A stretch of 64,000 bases of DNA from Streptomyces violaceoruber. Lineage in GTDB: Bacteria; Actinomycetota; Actinomycetes; Streptomycetales; Streptomycetaceae. The position numbers and the translations under genes are program-made. How positions within the stretch are numbered: the first letter of the stretch is position 1; each line of letters opens with the position of its first letter. The notes under the pieces are model-generated. The model saw nothing but the letters and a program-made list of their open reading frames with translations, was not told the origin of the DNA and searched no databases. Below are positions 36,355-44,384 of this stretch, piece by piece. The stretch is taken from contig NZ_CP137734.1 of NCBI RefSeq assembly GCF_033406955.1, forward strand, positions 372,001 through 436,000. Reading direction: 5' to 3'.

Positions 36355-36377
36355 CTATCAAATGCGCATGCTAGGTT
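36355..36377. promoter_or_regulatory. Candidate NsrR autoregulatory site
   Basis: Eleven-nt halves CTATCAAATGC and CATGCTAGGTT around G, 9 bp upstream of nsrR, with the same 11-1-11 layout as the hmp site and an AACCTAG half on the minus strand. Similarity is partial, so this is inference. Confidence 0.45.
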
Positions 36378-36494
36378 CGCCTTTACCCGGGGTACTGAGC
36401 CTGTGCGGTGCGTCACTGGACCGGCCGCCCCGGCACGGACCGCTCAACGGGGCGGCGTACGGGCACGGTCGGGCACACGGAACGGCGGCACCTG

Positions 36495-36932
36495 ATGGCA
36501 GCGGAAGACGGCGGCTCCCCGGGCACTGCGGGCCCTCCCCTCCCCCGGGTGCTGTGCGACACGGCGGAGCTCCTGTCCCTGGGCGGCGACGCGCCGGCCG
36601 GCGCCCTGTGGAAGCTGGCGGAACCCGGCCGGCAGCTCGACGCCAACGTCGTCCGCCTCCCCGCCGGCGGCCGGGTGGACACCCACACCGAGCCCGACCT
36701 CGACGTCCTGCTCCTCGTCCTCGAGGGTGCGGCCCGCCTCGACTCGAGCGACGGCGAGCACCCACTGCGCGCGGGCGTTTTGACCTGGCTGCCGCACGGC
36801 TCGACCCGGGCCGTCCTCGCCGGGCCGGACGGGGTGACGTACCTGACCGTGCACCGCCGGCGCCCCGGCATGCGCATCCAGCCGCCGGAGGCCGCCGACC
36901 GGCTGAGACGGTCCCTCGGCGGCGACGCCTGA
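36495..36932 (+). CDS. Cupin-domain protein
   Basis: 145 aa. A single cupin barrel: NVVRLPAGGRVDTHTEPDLD (motif 1 with His and Glu metal ligands), LLVLEGAARLD, and LTWLPHGSTRAVLAGPDG (motif 2). Function unknown; may be a sensor or small isomerase. An upstream GTG near 36402 could extend it, but the domain starts after 36495. Faces nsrR across its promoter. Confidence 0.75.
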   Translation: MAAEDGGSPGTAGPPLPRVLCDTAELLSLGGDAPAGALWKLAEPGRQLDANVVRLPAGGRVDTHTEPDLDVLLLVLEGAARLDSSDGEHPLRAGVLTWLPHGSTRAVLAGPDGVTYLTVHRRRPGMRIQPPEAADRLRRSLGGDA

Positions 36933-37021
36933 CAGACCCGGGCGACGCCGGCGTGCCGGCGCTCTCCGCGCGCGAGGGCCCGCGGCGCCGGCCTGGAGCC
37001 GACGCCCTGAACGGGGGCCGC

Positions 37022-38755
37022 TCACCGTGCCTCGGCACGCAGCTCCGTGAGGGACCGCGGCGTCAGGGGGCGCGGCTCGGCGTTGGGGTCGACGAGTACG
37101 ACGGTGCAGGTGGCCGCGTGGGTGAGGGCGCTGGTGAAGCTGCCGTCGGCGAACTGGGCCAGCGGGCCGCGCGGGGAGCGGCCGACCGCGACCGTGCGGG
37201 CCCCCACCTCGGCGGCGTGCCGGGCCAGGGCGCGGCCCGCGGCGGCATGGTCGCCGACGCCGGTGAGGATCTGGCCGGTGGCGGTCACCCCCATGCCTCC
37301 GAGCCGGTCGAGGTGCGCGGTGACGGCCGCCTTCGCCTGCTCGTCGGTCTCGGTGTCGGCGGCCTGTTCCTCGACGACGGCGGTCCGCCGTACGTGGACG
37401 ACCTCGAGCGGGCTCGCGGTGTCACGGGCGAGGCGGGCCGCGGCGTCCACGACGGCGGCCGCCTCGCGGTGGGCTCCGACGGCCACGACCACGGGGGGCG
37501 CGTCGGTCGCCGCCGGGGACCCGACGGGGGTGAGCGCCGGGGTCAGGGGCTCGCCCTCGCCGGTGTCCGTCTCGGCCCGGCGCAGCAGCCGGTGGCCGCT
37601 GGCCAGGACGGGGACGGCGAGCAGGAAGGTGGCGGCGCCGAGGTAGAAGGGGACGCTCAGATCGGTGGCGTCGGCGAGCTTGCCGGCGACGTAGGGGGCC
37701 AGCCCGCCGCCGATGAAGCGCAGGAAGCCGTACGCGGAGGAGGCCACGGGGCGCTCCACCGGCGAGACGAGCATGACGGCCTGCGTGGTGAGGGTGTTGT
37801 TGATCCCGATGAAGGCGCCGCTGACGACGACCGCGACGATCACGGTGGTGGGGTCGGTGACGCCGGCGGCTATGACGGCCATGACGACGGCGAGGCCGAG
37901 CAGGTTGGCGTAGAGGACGGGCGCGGTGCCGTAGCGGGCCTGCAGGCGGGGGGCGAAGAAGACGCTGAAGGCGGCGACCAGCAGTCCCCAGCCGGTGAAG
38001 ACCAGGCCGAGTTCGTGGGCGTCCAGCTCCATCGGGTACGGCGCGTAGCCGAGCATGGTGAAGAAGCCCCAGTTGTACAGCAGGGCCATGATGCCCATGG
38101 TGAGCAGGCCGCGGTGGCGCAGGGCCTTCAGCGGGGCGAGCGGTGAGGTGACCTTCTCGGGCCTGGGCAGGTCGGGGACGAAGGCGAGAGTGGCGATCAG
38201 GGCGACGGCCATCAGGGCGGCGACGCCGAAGAAGGGGCCGCGCCAGCTGATGCCGCCCAGTTCGCCGCCGAGCAGGGGACCGACGGCGATACCGAGCCCC
38301 AGGGCGGTCTCGTAGAGGATGATCGCGCCGCTGAAGCCGCCGCTGGCCGAGGCCACGATGACCGCGAGGGAGGTGGCGATGAACAGGGCGTTGCCCAGTC
38401 CCCAGCCGGCCCGGAAGCCGACGATGCCGTTGATGGAGCCGGTGGCGCCCGCCAGGGCGGCGAAGACGACGATGACGGCGAGGCCGGTGACCAGGGTGCG
38501 CTTGGCGCCGATGCGGCTGGAGACCCAGCCGACGACGAGCATGGCGACGGCGGTGACGATCAGGTAGCTGCTGAACAGCAGGGAGACCTGGCTGGGGGTG
38601 GCGTCCAGGCTCTCGGCCAGCGCCGGCAGGATCGGGTCGACCAGGCCGATGCCCATGAACGAGATGACGCAGGCGAAGGCGACCGCCCAGACGGCCTTCG
38701 GTTGCCGGAAGGGACTGGCGGCCTGACTGGCGGCCTTTCCACGGGGTGCACTCAT
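37022..38755 (-). CDS. MFS transporter fused to a C-terminal UspA domain
   Basis: 577 aa. About 12 membrane segments (1-400) with the DHA1-type opening GIGLVDPILPALAESL and loop motif VGWVSSRIGAKRTLVTG, then a cytoplasmic universal stress domain (about 420-560: PVVVAVGAHREAAAVVDAAA, closing GRSPRGPLAQFADGSFTSAL with the nucleotide-binding G-x-S/T pattern). The start overlaps the MarR stop as ATGA, so the two are translationally coupled. Probably a drug or metabolite exporter gated by stress or nucleotide signals. Confidence 0.88.
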   Translation of the reverse strand: MSAPRGKAASQAASPFRQPKAVWAVAFACVISFMGIGLVDPILPALAESLDATPSQVSLLFSSYLIVTAVAMLVVGWVSSRIGAKRTLVTGLAVIVVFAALAGATGSINGIVGFRAGWGLGNALFIATSLAVIVASASGGFSGAIILYETALGLGIAVGPLLGGELGGISWRGPFFGVAALMAVALIATLAFVPDLPRPEKVTSPLAPLKALRHRGLLTMGIMALLYNWGFFTMLGYAPYPMELDAHELGLVFTGWGLLVAAFSVFFAPRLQARYGTAPVLYANLLGLAVVMAVIAAGVTDPTTVIVAVVVSGAFIGINNTLTTQAVMLVSPVERPVASSAYGFLRFIGGGLAPYVAGKLADATDLSVPFYLGAATFLLAVPVLASGHRLLRRAETDTGEGEPLTPALTPVGSPAATDAPPVVVAVGAHREAAAVVDAAARLARDTASPLEVVHVRRTAVVEEQAADTETDEQAKAAVTAHLDRLGGMGVTATGQILTGVGDHAAAGRALARHAAEVGARTVAVGRSPRGPLAQFADGSFTSALTHAATCTVVLVDPNAEPRPLTPRSLTELRAEAR

Positions 38756-39204
38756 GCGCGGCCTTCCTCCGAGGTGTCCTGACGGTTGTCGATGACCCGG
38801 GCCAGGGCCAGGAGCGCGGTGGTGGTGGCCTGCCGCTCCGGCCCGGTCATGTCCTCCATGAGCTGCCGCAGGGCCCGGGCGCGCTCGGCCCGGCGCCGGT
38901 CCAGGACCTCGGCGCCGGTGGACGTCACCGCCACCAGCACGCCACGGCCGTCGCTCGCGTCGGCGGTGCGCCGGGCCAGGCCCGCGCGCTCCAGGCGGGT
39001 GACGAGCTGGGTCATGTTCGGCTGGGAGACGCCCTCGGCCCTGGCCAGTTCGGTCAGCCGCTGGGGGCCCTCGCGGCTCAGCCTGGCCAACGTCGAGGCG
39101 GCCGCGGTGCTCAGACCGCCGGTCCGGGCGCTCTGCCGCACGTAGCGGATCATCTGCTCCACGGCGACGATCAGGTCGTCCGGGCCCTCCGGGGACGTGT
39201 CCAT
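38752..39204 (-). CDS. MarR-family regulator
   Basis: About 150 aa (ATG 39204; ATG 39219 also in frame, neither has a clear RBS). Winged helix: TLARLSREGPQRLTELARAE, GVSQPNMTQLVTRLERAGLA, RRTADASDGRGVLVAVTSTG. Co-transcribed with the MFS-UspA gene with a 4-nt overlap, so it most likely represses its own exporter operon and responds to the exported compound. Divergent from the GAF-ANTAR gene. Confidence 0.9.
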   Translation of the reverse strand: MDTSPEGPDDLIVAVEQMIRYVRQSARTGGLSTAAASTLARLSREGPQRLTELARAEGVSQPNMTQLVTRLERAGLARRTADASDGRGVLVAVTSTGAEVLDRRRAERARALRQLMEDMTGPERQATTTALLALARVIDNRQDTSEEGRA

Positions 39205-39317
39205 AAGCGCATGATGCATTTAGATGTAGCACGAAACAAGATAGGTCGCGGCCGCCTCCGCCCTGTTGCTTCCGGCGACCGCTGGGCACTCGGCACGGGA
39301 GCGAGGGAGGACACGGC

Positions 39318-40028
39318 ATGGACGACTGGCGCCGCTTCGCGCAGCAGATGGCCTCACTGGCCCGCGATCTGCTGTCCCAGGAATCTCTGCACGACACACT
39401 GGACCGGATCACCGCCTCGGCCACGGAACTGGTGGAGGACTGCGACGCCGCCGGCATCCTCATCCTGCGGGGCACCAAGGTGCAGTCCCTGGCCCCCACC
39501 GAACAGGTGGTGATCGACAGCGACGCACTGCAGGGGCGCGTCGGAGAGGGCCCGTGCTTCGACGCCGCTCGCAGCGGCACGGGGGAACGCCAGTTCCGGA
39601 TCGCCGACTTCACCGACGAGGCGCAGCGCTGGCCCAAGTACGTCCCCGAGGCACGCAAGCTGAACCTCGGCAGCATGATGGGCTTCCTGCTGTTCACCGA
39701 GGACGAGGACCTCGGCGCGCTGAACATGTACTCCTACCGCCCCGGCGCGTTCACCGAGGCCGACGAGACGGCCGGCTGGCTGCTGGCCTCCCACGCGGCG
39801 GTCGCCTTCTCCAGCGCCCGGACCCACGCCCAGATGCAGGAGGCCATCGGCACCCGGCACACCATCGGGGAAGCGATGGGCATCCTCATGGGCAGGCACC
39901 GCATGTCCGAGGACCAGGCCTTCGCGGCCCTGCGCCGGTACTCGCAGGACCACAACGTCAAACTGCGGAACGTGGCGGCACAGGTCTGCGAACGGGGCGG
40001 CCTGCCCGAGCCAACGGACAAAAGATGA
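39318..40028 (+). CDS. GAF-ANTAR RNA-binding antiterminator protein
   Basis: 236 aa, GGGAGGA RBS. GAF domain (about 20-160) followed by an ANTAR domain (about 170-225: IGTRHTIGEAMGILMGRHRM, SEDQAFAALRRYSQDHNVKL, RNVAAQV). ANTAR proteins bind paired hairpins in nascent RNA and prevent termination; the GAF part would sense a ligand. It precedes the second conservon by about 140 bp, and a possible link is speculative. Confidence 0.9.
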   Translation: MDDWRRFAQQMASLARDLLSQESLHDTLDRITASATELVEDCDAAGILILRGTKVQSLAPTEQVVIDSDALQGRVGEGPCFDAARSGTGERQFRIADFTDEAQRWPKYVPEARKLNLGSMMGFLLFTEDEDLGALNMYSYRPGAFTEADETAGWLLASHAAVAFSSARTHAQMQEAIGTRHTIGEAMGILMGRHRMSEDQAFAALRRYSQDHNVKLRNVAAQVCERGGLPEPTDKR

Positions 40029-40165
40029 ACGAGTTTCCGCTCTTTCGGATCACGAACCCTCGTATAGTGATCGTCAGTTGAGAGCCGTGTGACAGCCCTC
40101 GGCTCGCACGCGCCCCCGTTGGACGACCCGAGGGCCGCTCCGGCGGCCAGGCGAGGACCCGATTG

Positions 40166-41776
40166 ATGACCGCGCCCGCCCGCCCCGGCGACCGCCCCAC
40201 TCCCCGTGCCCTCGCCTCTGTGGCCCTGCCGTGCGCCCTCGTGTCGGCGCTCGTCGTCGGCGGGGCCGTCGCCGCCGCGCCCTCCTCGGTACGCCTTCCG
40301 CTCGGACTCGGCGCCGGTGCCGCGGCGATCCTGCTCTGCGCGGCACTGACGGCGGCCGTGCACGCGGTCCGTGCCGAACGGGCCACCCGCCGGCTGCTGG
40401 CGGCCGCCCGGGCGGAGGCGGACGCCGAACGGGCCAGGGCCGCGGCCACGGCCGAACGGGAACGGGACGCCCTCGTCGACGACTTCACGCGCGAGCGGGA
40501 GCGGCTCGCCGAGCAGCGGGACCGGGAGGTGGCACGGCTCACCGAGGAGACGGCACGGCTGGGCGAGCTCCTCAAGCAGGCCACCGGTGAGCGGGCCGCC
40601 GCCGTCTCCGCGACCGCCAACGCGGCCGGCCGGATGCAGGCGCTGGCCACCGGCATGCTCGCCGACCTGCGCGCCATGGAGGAGCGGCACAGTGACGAGG
40701 CCGTCCTCGCCGACCTGCTCCACCTCGACCACCGCACCGCACAGGCGGGCCGGCTCGCCGACTCCGTCGCCGTCCTCACGGGCGCCCGCTCCGGCCGCCG
40801 TTGGGCGCGTCCGATCGGCATGGAGTCCATCCTGCGCGGCGCCATGGGCCGGATCGCCGGCTACCGGCGCGTGCGCGTGCACTCCAGCAGCGACACCGCG
40901 GTGGCCGGGCACGCCGCCGAGGGCGTCATGCACGCCCTGGCCGAACTCCTGGACAACGCCGCGAACTTCTCCCCGCCGACGGCGGAGATCCACGTGTACG
41001 TGGAGGAGGTGCCGGCCGGTGTGATCGTGTCCGTGGAGGACAGCGGGCTGGTGATGGGCGAGGTGCAGCTGCGCCAGGCCCAGCAGGCGGTGGCCGGTGA
41101 GACGGCGGGGCTCGGCGGCCTGACCGGCACCCGGCTGGGCCTGGCCGTGGTGGGGCGGCTGGCGGCCAAGTACGGGCTGAAGGTGTCCTTCCGGCCGTCC
41201 GCGCGCGGCGGTACGGGCGTACTGATGCTCGTTCCCCAGGACATCCTGAGCGGTCCCGCCCTCCCCGCCGCGCCGGGGGCGACCCCGGCGGCGACGCCTT
41301 CGGAGGTCCGGGACGACCGGCGGTACACCCCGGAGCCGCCCGCGGCCGAGCCCGCCCCGGCCGAAGCGGCCCCGGAGCCTCCGCCCGTCCACGATCTCGC
41401 GGACCAGGACCATGACCATGACCGTGACCAGGCCCCACGGGACCGGGACCGGCACGGGCAGGACCGGGACCGCGACCAGGAGCCGAAGCCGGACCGGGAA
41501 CCCGACCCGTCCGCCGAGGAGCTGCTGCCCAAGCGCCGTCGGGGCCGCACCCTCGCCGCCGCCGAACGCGCCCGCGCCGCCGCCCGGTCCGCCGAGCCGC
41601 GCGCCACGCCGTCCGCCGACGACGCGAAGGTCCGCGCCGCCCGCTTCAGCAGCTTCCGCCAGGCCGTCCGGACCACCACCGGCGCCACCACCGGCGCCGC
41701 CGCCGAACCGGCCGAGACGGCCCCCGACCTCCCGTCCCACTCATCCGCGCACCCGGAAGGCGACACCACTCCATGA
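40166..41776 (+). CDS. cvnA: Conservon sensor kinase-like protein CvnA
   Basis: 536 aa from ATG 40166 (TTG 40163 overlaps). Two N-terminal membrane helices (about 15-37 and 46-68), a long coiled-coil (75-160), then a HATPase domain with N box ELLDNAANFSPP and a G1 box VEDSGLVMG, where the usual second Gly is replaced by Val. The C-terminal 150 residues are Pro/Asp/Arg-rich and disordered. Four-nt overlap with cvnB. A TATAGT -10-like box lies at 40063-40068. First gene of a six-gene cvnABCD-P450-P450 operon. Confidence 0.92.
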   Translation: MTAPARPGDRPTPRALASVALPCALVSALVVGGAVAAAPSSVRLPLGLGAGAAAILLCAALTAAVHAVRAERATRRLLAAARAEADAERARAAATAERERDALVDDFTRERERLAEQRDREVARLTEETARLGELLKQATGERAAAVSATANAAGRMQALATGMLADLRAMEERHSDEAVLADLLHLDHRTAQAGRLADSVAVLTGARSGRRWARPIGMESILRGAMGRIAGYRRVRVHSSSDTAVAGHAAEGVMHALAELLDNAANFSPPTAEIHVYVEEVPAGVIVSVEDSGLVMGEVQLRQAQQAVAGETAGLGGLTGTRLGLAVVGRLAAKYGLKVSFRPSARGGTGVLMLVPQDILSGPALPAAPGATPAATPSEVRDDRRYTPEPPAAEPAPAEAAPEPPPVHDLADQDHDHDRDQAPRDRDRHGQDRDRDQEPKPDREPDPSAEELLPKRRRGRTLAAAERARAAARSAEPRATPSADDAKVRAARFSSFRQAVRTTTGATTGAAAEPAETAPDLPSHSSAHPEGDTTP

Positions 41777-42180
41777 CCGGCTCGACCACCGCCGACGAGA
41801 AGCTCACCTGGCTCATCGAGGGCCTCCTGGAGCGCACGCCGGGCGCGCGGCACGCGCTCGTCCTCTCCCGTGACGGCCTCAAGCTGTGCCGCACCCCGGA
41901 ACTCTCCGTCGACCAGGCCGACCAGCTGGCCGCCATCGCCGCCGGCATCCAGTCGCTGTCCCACGGTGCCTCCGTGGAGTTCGGCGACGGCAGCGGCGGG
42001 GTGCGTTCGGCGATGACCGAGTTCTACGGCGGGATCCTGTTCATCGTGGAGGCGGGCGAGGGCGCGCACCTCGCCGTGGTCACCTCCGAGGACGCGGACG
42101 CGGGGCTCGTCGGACACCACATGAGCGAACTGATCGAGCAGCTCGGCGAGCACCTCACCGCGCGGCCGCGCACGTCATGA
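41773..42180 (+). CDS. cvnB: Conservon roadblock/LC7 protein CvnB
   Basis: 135 aa. KLTWLIEGLLERTPGARHAL, VLSRDGLKLCRTPELSVDQA and ADQLAAIAAGIQSLSHGAS form the roadblock/LC7 fold. In conservons CvnB interacts with CvnA and CvnD and is thought to act with the GTPase cycle. Overlaps cvnA and cvnC by 4 nt each (ATGA). Confidence 0.94.
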   Translation: MTGSTTADEKLTWLIEGLLERTPGARHALVLSRDGLKLCRTPELSVDQADQLAAIAAGIQSLSHGASVEFGDGSGGVRSAMTEFYGGILFIVEAGEGAHLAVVTSEDADAGLVGHHMSELIEQLGEHLTARPRTS

Positions 42181-42524
42181 GCCGCCCCGGCAGGGACGAC
42201 GCGCCCGACCGGCTGTACACCGTCACCCAGGGGCGCAGCAGCTCGGGCCCCGACAACCCCTTCGACCTGGTCACCCTCGTGGTCGCCGAGTGCGCGCCGA
42301 TGCCCGGCATGCAGTCCGAGCACACGGCGATCCTCAGGCTGACCGAGGCCCCCACGGCCGTCGTGGAGATCGCCGCCGAACTGCGGCTCCCGGTGAGCAT
42401 CACCAAGATCCTGCTCTCCGACCTGCACGCCGCCGGCCGGGTGAGCGCACGCCATCCGTACACGGCAGCCGTCCCCGATCCCGACATCCTGGAGCAGGTG
42501 CTCGTTGGACTCCGCAATCTCTGA
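42177..42524 (+). CDS. cvnC: Conservon DUF742 protein CvnC
   Basis: 115 aa. DUF742 winged-helix-like sequence with DRLYTVTQGR near the start, FDLVTLVVAE, HTAILRLTEAPTAVVEIAAE, LRLPVSITKILLSDLHAAG and the family ending VLVGLRNL. Start overlaps cvnB as ATGA; its last 20 nt overlap the proposed cvnD start. Confidence 0.94.
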   Translation: MSRPGRDDAPDRLYTVTQGRSSSGPDNPFDLVTLVVAECAPMPGMQSEHTAILRLTEAPTAVVEIAAELRLPVSITKILLSDLHAAGRVSARHPYTAAVPDPDILEQVLVGLRNL

Positions 42525-43146
42525 CGCCCGTACCCCGGCGAGCGCCCCGGCGCGCACCCCGCTGGGCGCGGCCGCCGACAACGGTCTGAAGATCGTGGTC
42601 GTGGGCGGCTTCGGTGTCGGCAAGACGACCATGGTCCGTTCGGTCAGCGAGATACGCCCCCTCAACACCGAGGAGACGATGACGCAGGCCGGCGAGGCGG
42701 TCGACGACATCAGCGAGGTGCGCGGCAAGTCCGCGACGACCGTCGCCTTCGACTTCGGCCGCATCAGCCTCGACGCGCGCAACGTGCTGTACCTGTTCGG
42801 CGCGCCCGGCCAGGAGCGGTTCTGGTTCCTGTGGGACCGGCTGTTCTCGGGCACGCTCGGCGCGGTGGTCCTCGTGGACACCCGGCGCATCGACGACTCC
42901 TGGTACGCGATCGACCGCCTGGAGCACCACGGCACGCCGTTCATCGTGGCCTGCAACGACTTCGGCGGCCCGGAGCATCCGCCCGAGGCGGTCCGCGAGG
43001 CCCTCGACCTGGATCCGCGGGTGCCGCTGGTCTCCTGCGACGCCAGGTCCCGGGAGTCCAGCAAGCAGGTGCTGATCACACTGGTCGAACATCTCCAGGC
43101 CCACTACGCCGGTCCCGCCGCCCGGCCCCGACAGGAGTTCGCGTGA
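42505..43146 (+). CDS. cvnD: Conservon small GTPase-like protein CvnD
   Basis: 213 aa from TTG 42505, inside the end of cvnC. P-loop VVGGFGVGKTTMV, switch-type LYLFGAPGQERFWFLWDRL, and a base-recognition segment CNDFGG in place of the classic NKxD. CvnD proteins bind and hydrolyse GTP and associate with the membrane complex of CvnA/B. Stop overlaps the next P450 start as GTGA, so the signalling module and the P450s are one translational unit. Confidence 0.93.
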   Translation: MDSAISDARTPASAPARTPLGAAADNGLKIVVVGGFGVGKTTMVRSVSEIRPLNTEETMTQAGEAVDDISEVRGKSATTVAFDFGRISLDARNVLYLFGAPGQERFWFLWDRLFSGTLGAVVLVDTRRIDDSWYAIDRLEHHGTPFIVACNDFGGPEHPPEAVREALDLDPRVPLVSCDARSRESSKQVLITLVEHLQAHYAGPAARPRQEFA

Positions 43147-44384
43147 GCACCGACGCCCACGACGTCCCGGGCGCCGTGCCGCTCGGCGGCCCCCGCTTCC
43201 AGACCGATCCCGCCCTGCTGTACCGGCAGATGCGGCGCGAGCACGGCGCCGTCACACCGGTCGTGCTGGACGGCGACGTACCGGCCTGGCTGGTGCTCGG
43301 GTACCGCGAGCTGCACCAGGTGACCGGCGATCCGGTGCTGTTCAGCCGGGATTCGGACCTGTGGAACCAGTGGGAGAACATCCCGGACGACTGGCCGCTG
43401 CTGCCGATGATCGGCCGCAGGCAGCCGTCGATCCTGTACACGGTCGGCGAGCGGCACCGCGAGCGCGCCGCCATGATCAGCGACGCGCTGGAGGCCGTCG
43501 ACCCGCACCTGCTGCGCGGTCACGCCGAGCGGTTCGCCGACGAACTCGTCGACCGGCTGTGCGCGAAGGGCGAGGCCGACCTCGTCGGCGACTACGCGAT
43601 GCTGCTGCCGGTCCGGGTCCTGGCCCGGCTGTACGGGTTCTCCGACGAGCAGGGTCCGGCACTGGTCACCGCGCTCAACGACATGATCGACGGCAGGGAG
43701 CGGGCCCTGGCGGGCCAGACGCACCTCGCCACCTCCATGGCACGGCTGCTGGCGGACCGGAAGGCGGCGCCCGCCGACGACGTCGCCTCCCGGATGCTGG
43801 CCGACGAGAGCGGCTTCACCGAGGAGGAGGTCGCCCAGGACCTGATGGTGATGATGGCCGCGGGCCACCAGCCGACGGCGGACTGGATCGGCAACTCGCT
43901 GCGCCTGATGCTGACCGACGACCGCTTCGCCGCTTCCCTCTTCGGCGGACGCAACAGTGTCGCCGAGGCCATGAACGAGGTGCTGTGGGAGGACACGCCC
44001 ACGCAGAACGTGGCCGGCCGCTGGGCCGCCCGGGACACCCAGCTCGGCGGGCGCCGCATCCGGGCCGGCGACCTGGTGCTGCTCGGGCTTCAGGGCGCCA
44101 ACTCCGACCCGCAGGTCCGCACCGACGGCTCCGCGCTCACCGGCGGCAACAACGCGCACTTCTCCTTCGGCCACGGCGAGCACCGCTGCCCGTTCCCCGC
44201 GCAGGAGGTCGCCGAGGTGATCGCGCGCACCGGCATCGAGGTCGTGCTCGACCGGCTGCCGGACATCGACCTGGCGGTGCCCGCCGGGTCCCTCACCCGT
44301 CGCCCCTCGCCCTGGCTGCGGGGGCTGACCGAGTTGCCCGTGCGGTTCACCCCGACCACTGCCCTGGGAGGCACGTCAGCATGA
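43143..44384 (+). CDS. CYP157-like cytochrome P450 lacking the EXXR motif
   Basis: 413 aa. Heme loop F342-GHGEHRC-349 with the Cys ligand is intact and the I-helix reads A240-GHQPT-245. The K-helix, however, reads AMNEVLWEDTPTQ: E279-V-L-W282, so the otherwise near-universal Arg of EXXR is Trp. The same loss is known from CYP157 proteins of Streptomyces (for example EQSLW in CYP157C1), which are usually encoded in conservons beside a CYP154. GTGA overlap with cvnD, ATGA overlap with the next P450. Confidence 0.92.
   Translation: MSTDAHDVPGAVPLGGPRFQTDPALLYRQMRREHGAVTPVVLDGDVPAWLVLGYRELHQVTGDPVLFSRDSDLWNQWENIPDDWPLLPMIGRRQPSILYTVGERHRERAAMISDALEAVDPHLLRGHAERFADELVDRLCAKGEADLVGDYAMLLPVRVLARLYGFSDEQGPALVTALNDMIDGRERALAGQTHLATSMARLLADRKAAPADDVASRMLADESGFTEEEVAQDLMVMMAAGHQPTADWIGNSLRLMLTDDRFAASLFGGRNSVAEAMNEVLWEDTPTQNVAGRWAARDTQLGGRRIRAGDLVLLGLQGANSDPQVRTDGSALTGGNNAHFSFGHGEHRCPFPAQEVAEVIARTGIEVVLDRLPDIDLAVPAGSLTRRPSPWLRGLTELPVRFTPTTALGGTSA

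Noticed and set aside
40029..40165. Possible ANTAR-target paired hairpins downstream of the GAF-ANTAR gene
   Set aside because: I saw a -10-like TATAGT and the conservon start but no pair of hexaloop hairpins that I could support.
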